This document shows positions 14,922 through 16,465 of a stretch of DNA of 16,465 nt, piece by piece. This DNA is from an uncultured Treponema sp. (GTDB lineage Bacteria > Spirochaetota > Spirochaetia > Treponematales > Treponemataceae), in assembly GCA_937915735.1 (NCBI GenBank), contig CALGGS010000081.1, positions 1 to 16,465 of the forward strand, given 5' to 3'. The translations under genes and the position numbers were made by a program. Numbering within the stretch: the stretch's first letter is position 1; every line of letters starts with the position of its first letter. Below the pieces are notes generated by a model that searched no databases, was not told where the DNA came from, and worked only from the letters and a program-made list of their open reading frames with translations.

Positions 14922-15413
14922 ATGTCCCCACAGGAAGCCAGAAAGAGAGCGGCAGAAAATTTTAAATCAGGAATGAATTGTACTCAGTCGGTTGTGTCCG
15001 TTTTTGCAGAGCAGTTGGGGTATTCTCCTGCGGAAATCGGCTCGCTTGTTCAGCCCTTTGGCGGCGGAATGTGCCGAATGAGGGAGGTCTGTGGGACTGT
15101 TAGCGGAATGTTGTTCTGTCTCGGCCTTTATAATTCTCAAAAGGCAAAATCTGAAGGATTAAAAATCAACGGGTTCGGCGGAGACAAAAAGCAGAAAGAC
15201 GAAACCTACGCAAAGGGTCAAAAATTAGCGGCGGAATTCCGAAAGGCTAATGGCTCGATTGTCTGCCGCGAGCTTTTAGGACTTTCCCCAAAACAGGTTG
15301 ATGTCGCCGTAAGCGAGGCTCGTACTGAAGAATACTACAAAAAACGCCCCTGCGCTGAGCTTTGTGGCCTTGCCGCAGAAATTTTCCAAAGATTCTTGGA
15401 TAATGAACTATGA
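14922..15413 (+). CDS. C_GCAxxG_C_C family protein, probable redox protein
   Basis: The 163-aa protein matches the Cys-rich family named for its C-(GCAxxG)-C-C pattern. The cysteines are Cys20 in MNCTQSV, Cys51 in GGGMCRM, Cys57 in VCGTVSG, Cys66, Cys115 in SIVCREL, and Cys144/Cys148 in RPCAELCG. No precise function is established; spaced Cys suggest a redox or metal-cluster role. There is no signal peptide, so it is cytoplasmic. A GGAG Shine-Dalgarno lies 5 nt before the ATG, 23 bp after mrp. Its stop overlaps the dus start (ATGA), which implies translational coupling. Placement after an Fe-S carrier gene fits a cluster-containing protein, an inference only. Confidence 0.85.
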   Translation: MSPQEARKRAAENFKSGMNCTQSVVSVFAEQLGYSPAEIGSLVQPFGGGMCRMREVCGTVSGMLFCLGLYNSQKAKSEGLKINGFGGDKKQKDETYAKGQKLAAEFRKANGSIVCRELLGLSPKQVDVAVSEARTEEYYKKRPCAELCGLAAEIFQRFLDNEL

Positions 15414-16414
15414 CACTTCTTCTTGCTCCAATGGATTCAATTACTCACGAGGCATTCAGAAGTCTTGTCGGCCGTTTTGGCGGATGCGACGAATATTTCA
15501 ACGAGATGATAAATGCTTCTTCTCTTTTAAATAATGGACCGTGGGAAAAATATTATCTTTTGGAAGGTCCTGAGCCACAAAAACTTGTCTGGCAGCTTAC
15601 GGATAAAAACGGCTCAAAAATGGCTCAGGCGGCTTCCCTTCTTTGTGAGCGGGAAGGAATTGGAATAGACTTGAATATGGGTTGCTCTGCTCCCCAGATT
15701 GCAAAAACCGGTGCGGGAATCGCCTGGATGACAAAAGCAATCGCCGAAACTCAGAAAATGGTTCAAGATGTAAAATCAGCGATTGAAAATGCGGCAAAAG
15801 ACGGGAAAAAAGCAAAGCGTCTTTCGGTAAAGCTTCGCCTTGGAGATGAAAATTACACCGAAGAAAAACTTCATTCCTTCTGTCAGATGCTCGTTGATGA
15901 GGGCGTTCAGATGCTCACGCTTCACGCGCGCACGCAAAAGCAAAAACATTCCAGACCCTCAAACTGGCAGGCTGTAGAAAATCTTGCCCTCAGGTTTCCG
16001 GAAATCCCTGTGATATTAAATGGCGATGTCAAAGACAAAGAAAGCTTTGAGGCTGCAAGAAAAACCGCTCCCCACGCAAGCGGAATTATGATAGCTACAG
16101 CCGCTGCACAAAAACCCTGGATTTTTAGGGAGATTGTCGGGTCAAGCCCGACAATGACAGATGAAGTCGAGAAATCTATCCAATTTAACGCCGAAGAGCT
16201 TGCGCTTTCATTCATCGATGAGCTTGAAAAATGCCAGCCGCCTGAATTCTGGAAAACAAGGCTTCAGAGATTTTTTGCTTTTTATTGCCTTAATTTCAGT
16301 TTCGGCCATTATTTCCAAAGTCAAATGCTAAATGCTCTCGACAATGACGATGCAAGGGCAAGAATCAAAGAATATTTTGAAAAATGCCCCGACGACAGAA
16401 TTAAATGCGTTTAG
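15410..16414 (+). CDS. tRNA-dihydrouridine synthase (Dus family)
   Basis: Dus enzymes reduce specific uridines in tRNA to dihydrouridine with FMN and NADPH. The 334-aa protein has the TIM-barrel motifs LLAPMDSITHEAFR (4-17), IDLNMGCSAP with the probable catalytic Cys92, KLRLG with Lys141, LHART with His172 (FMN phosphate region) and ILNGDV (202-207). Then come GIMIATAAAQKPWIFREI (225-242) and a helical C-terminal RNA-binding domain. The usual NxGCPAP reads NMGCSAP here. Residues 241-250 (EIVGSSPTMT) are encoded by a palindromic repeat kept in frame at the barrel/C-terminal junction. It starts by 4-bp overlap with the previous gene and has no Shine-Dalgarno. The subfamily and target position are not assigned. 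Confidence 0.93.
   Translation: MTLLLAPMDSITHEAFRSLVGRFGGCDEYFNEMINASSLLNNGPWEKYYLLEGPEPQKLVWQLTDKNGSKMAQAASLLCEREGIGIDLNMGCSAPQIAKTGAGIAWMTKAIAETQKMVQDVKSAIENAAKDGKKAKRLSVKLRLGDENYTEEKLHSFCQMLVDEGVQMLTLHARTQKQKHSRPSNWQAVENLALRFPEIPVILNGDVKDKESFEAARKTAPHASGIMIATAAAQKPWIFREIVGSSPTMTDEVEKSIQFNAEELALSFIDELEKCQPPEFWKTRLQRFFAFYCLNFSFGHYFQSQMLNALDNDDARARIKEYFEKCPDDRIKCV
16131..16159. repeat. Palindromic repeat inside the dus gene
   Basis: ATTGTCGGG (16132-16140) and CCCGACAAT (16146-16154) form a perfect 9-bp stem with a TCAAG loop. AG and GACA flank it, the same outer frame (AGATT...AATGACA) seen in copies A and B. It is translated in frame as part of dus. Confidence 0.6.
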
Positions 16415-16457
16415 GGAAGCGCTGATTAACACTTGACGCGATTACTCAGCGCTTCCC
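16414..16457. repeat. Perfect 12-bp inverted repeat after dus
   Basis: GGGAAGCGCTGA (16414-16425) and TCAGCGCTTCCC (16446-16457) are perfect inverted copies with a 20-nt loop. The left arm begins on the last base of the dus stop codon. TTGAC in the loop (16433-16437) can also pair with GTCAA just after the stem (16458-16462). No T-tract follows within the window, so a standard terminator is not shown. Confidence 0.7.
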
Positions 16458-16465
16458 GTCAAACT

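Noticed and set aside
15922..16215. 97-codon minus-strand open frame containing VIVGLDPTIS.
   Set aside because: Antisense to dus; the peptide comes from the palindromic repeat at 16131-16159, a known kind of source of spurious small proteins.

Overview
The window looks like chromosome of a gut, rumen or oral Treponema-type spirochaete. The basis is moderate GC with AT-rich spacers, a cytoplasmic pectin-degrading enzyme beside housekeeping genes, a secreted two-SPOR protein with a Pro/Glu-rich linker, and short palindromic repeats at gene ends. The genus is an inference from gene content; no rRNA or marker gene fixes it.

Layout. Positions 1-180 hold a possible gene tail running into a GC-rich repeat island. 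A + strand block follows: SpoU/TrmH RNA 2'-O-methyltransferase (211-978), an ABC transporter ATPase without its permease (1015-1986), prolyl-tRNA synthetase (2050-3882) and a GH28 polygalacturonase (3980-5335) closed by a clear intrinsic terminator (5375-5398). Then comes a compact, AT-richer type II restriction-modification cassette: cytosine-5 methyltransferase (+, 5447-6514), tail to tail with a candidate endonuclease (-, 6519-7289) that follows a 71-aa controller-type HTH gene (-, 7302-7517). Divergent from it are a secreted two-SPOR-domain protein (7644-9590) and an exported PAP2 phosphatase (9618-10424). The PAP2 gene overlaps tail to tail with an MMPL/RND exporter (-, 10405-12765), which lies downstream of chorismate synthase aroC (-, 12799-13902). 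The last block is a tight + strand operon: Mrp/NBP35 Fe-S carrier (14065-14898), a C_GCAxxG_C_C family protein (14922-15413) and tRNA-dihydrouridine synthase (15410-16414). A perfect 12-bp inverted repeat closes the window.

Relationships. The restriction cassette is the clearest accessory unit: the methyltransferase has its own promoter, while controller and endonuclease share a transcript whose promoter carries an inverted repeat over the -35 region. Five genes (SpoU MTase, proS, cytosine MTase, controller, aroC) show a -10-like hexamer ending 6-7 nt before the ATG and no Shine-Dalgarno, which suggests leaderless mRNAs; several other genes have ordinary ribosome binding sites. Short palindromic repeats recur at 978, 5340 and 9591, directly after or overlapping stop codons, and a related perfect palindrome lies in frame inside the dihydrouridine synthase gene. 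No rRNA, tRNA, CRISPR array, transposase or phage gene was seen. No gene-free stretch exceeds 300 bp.
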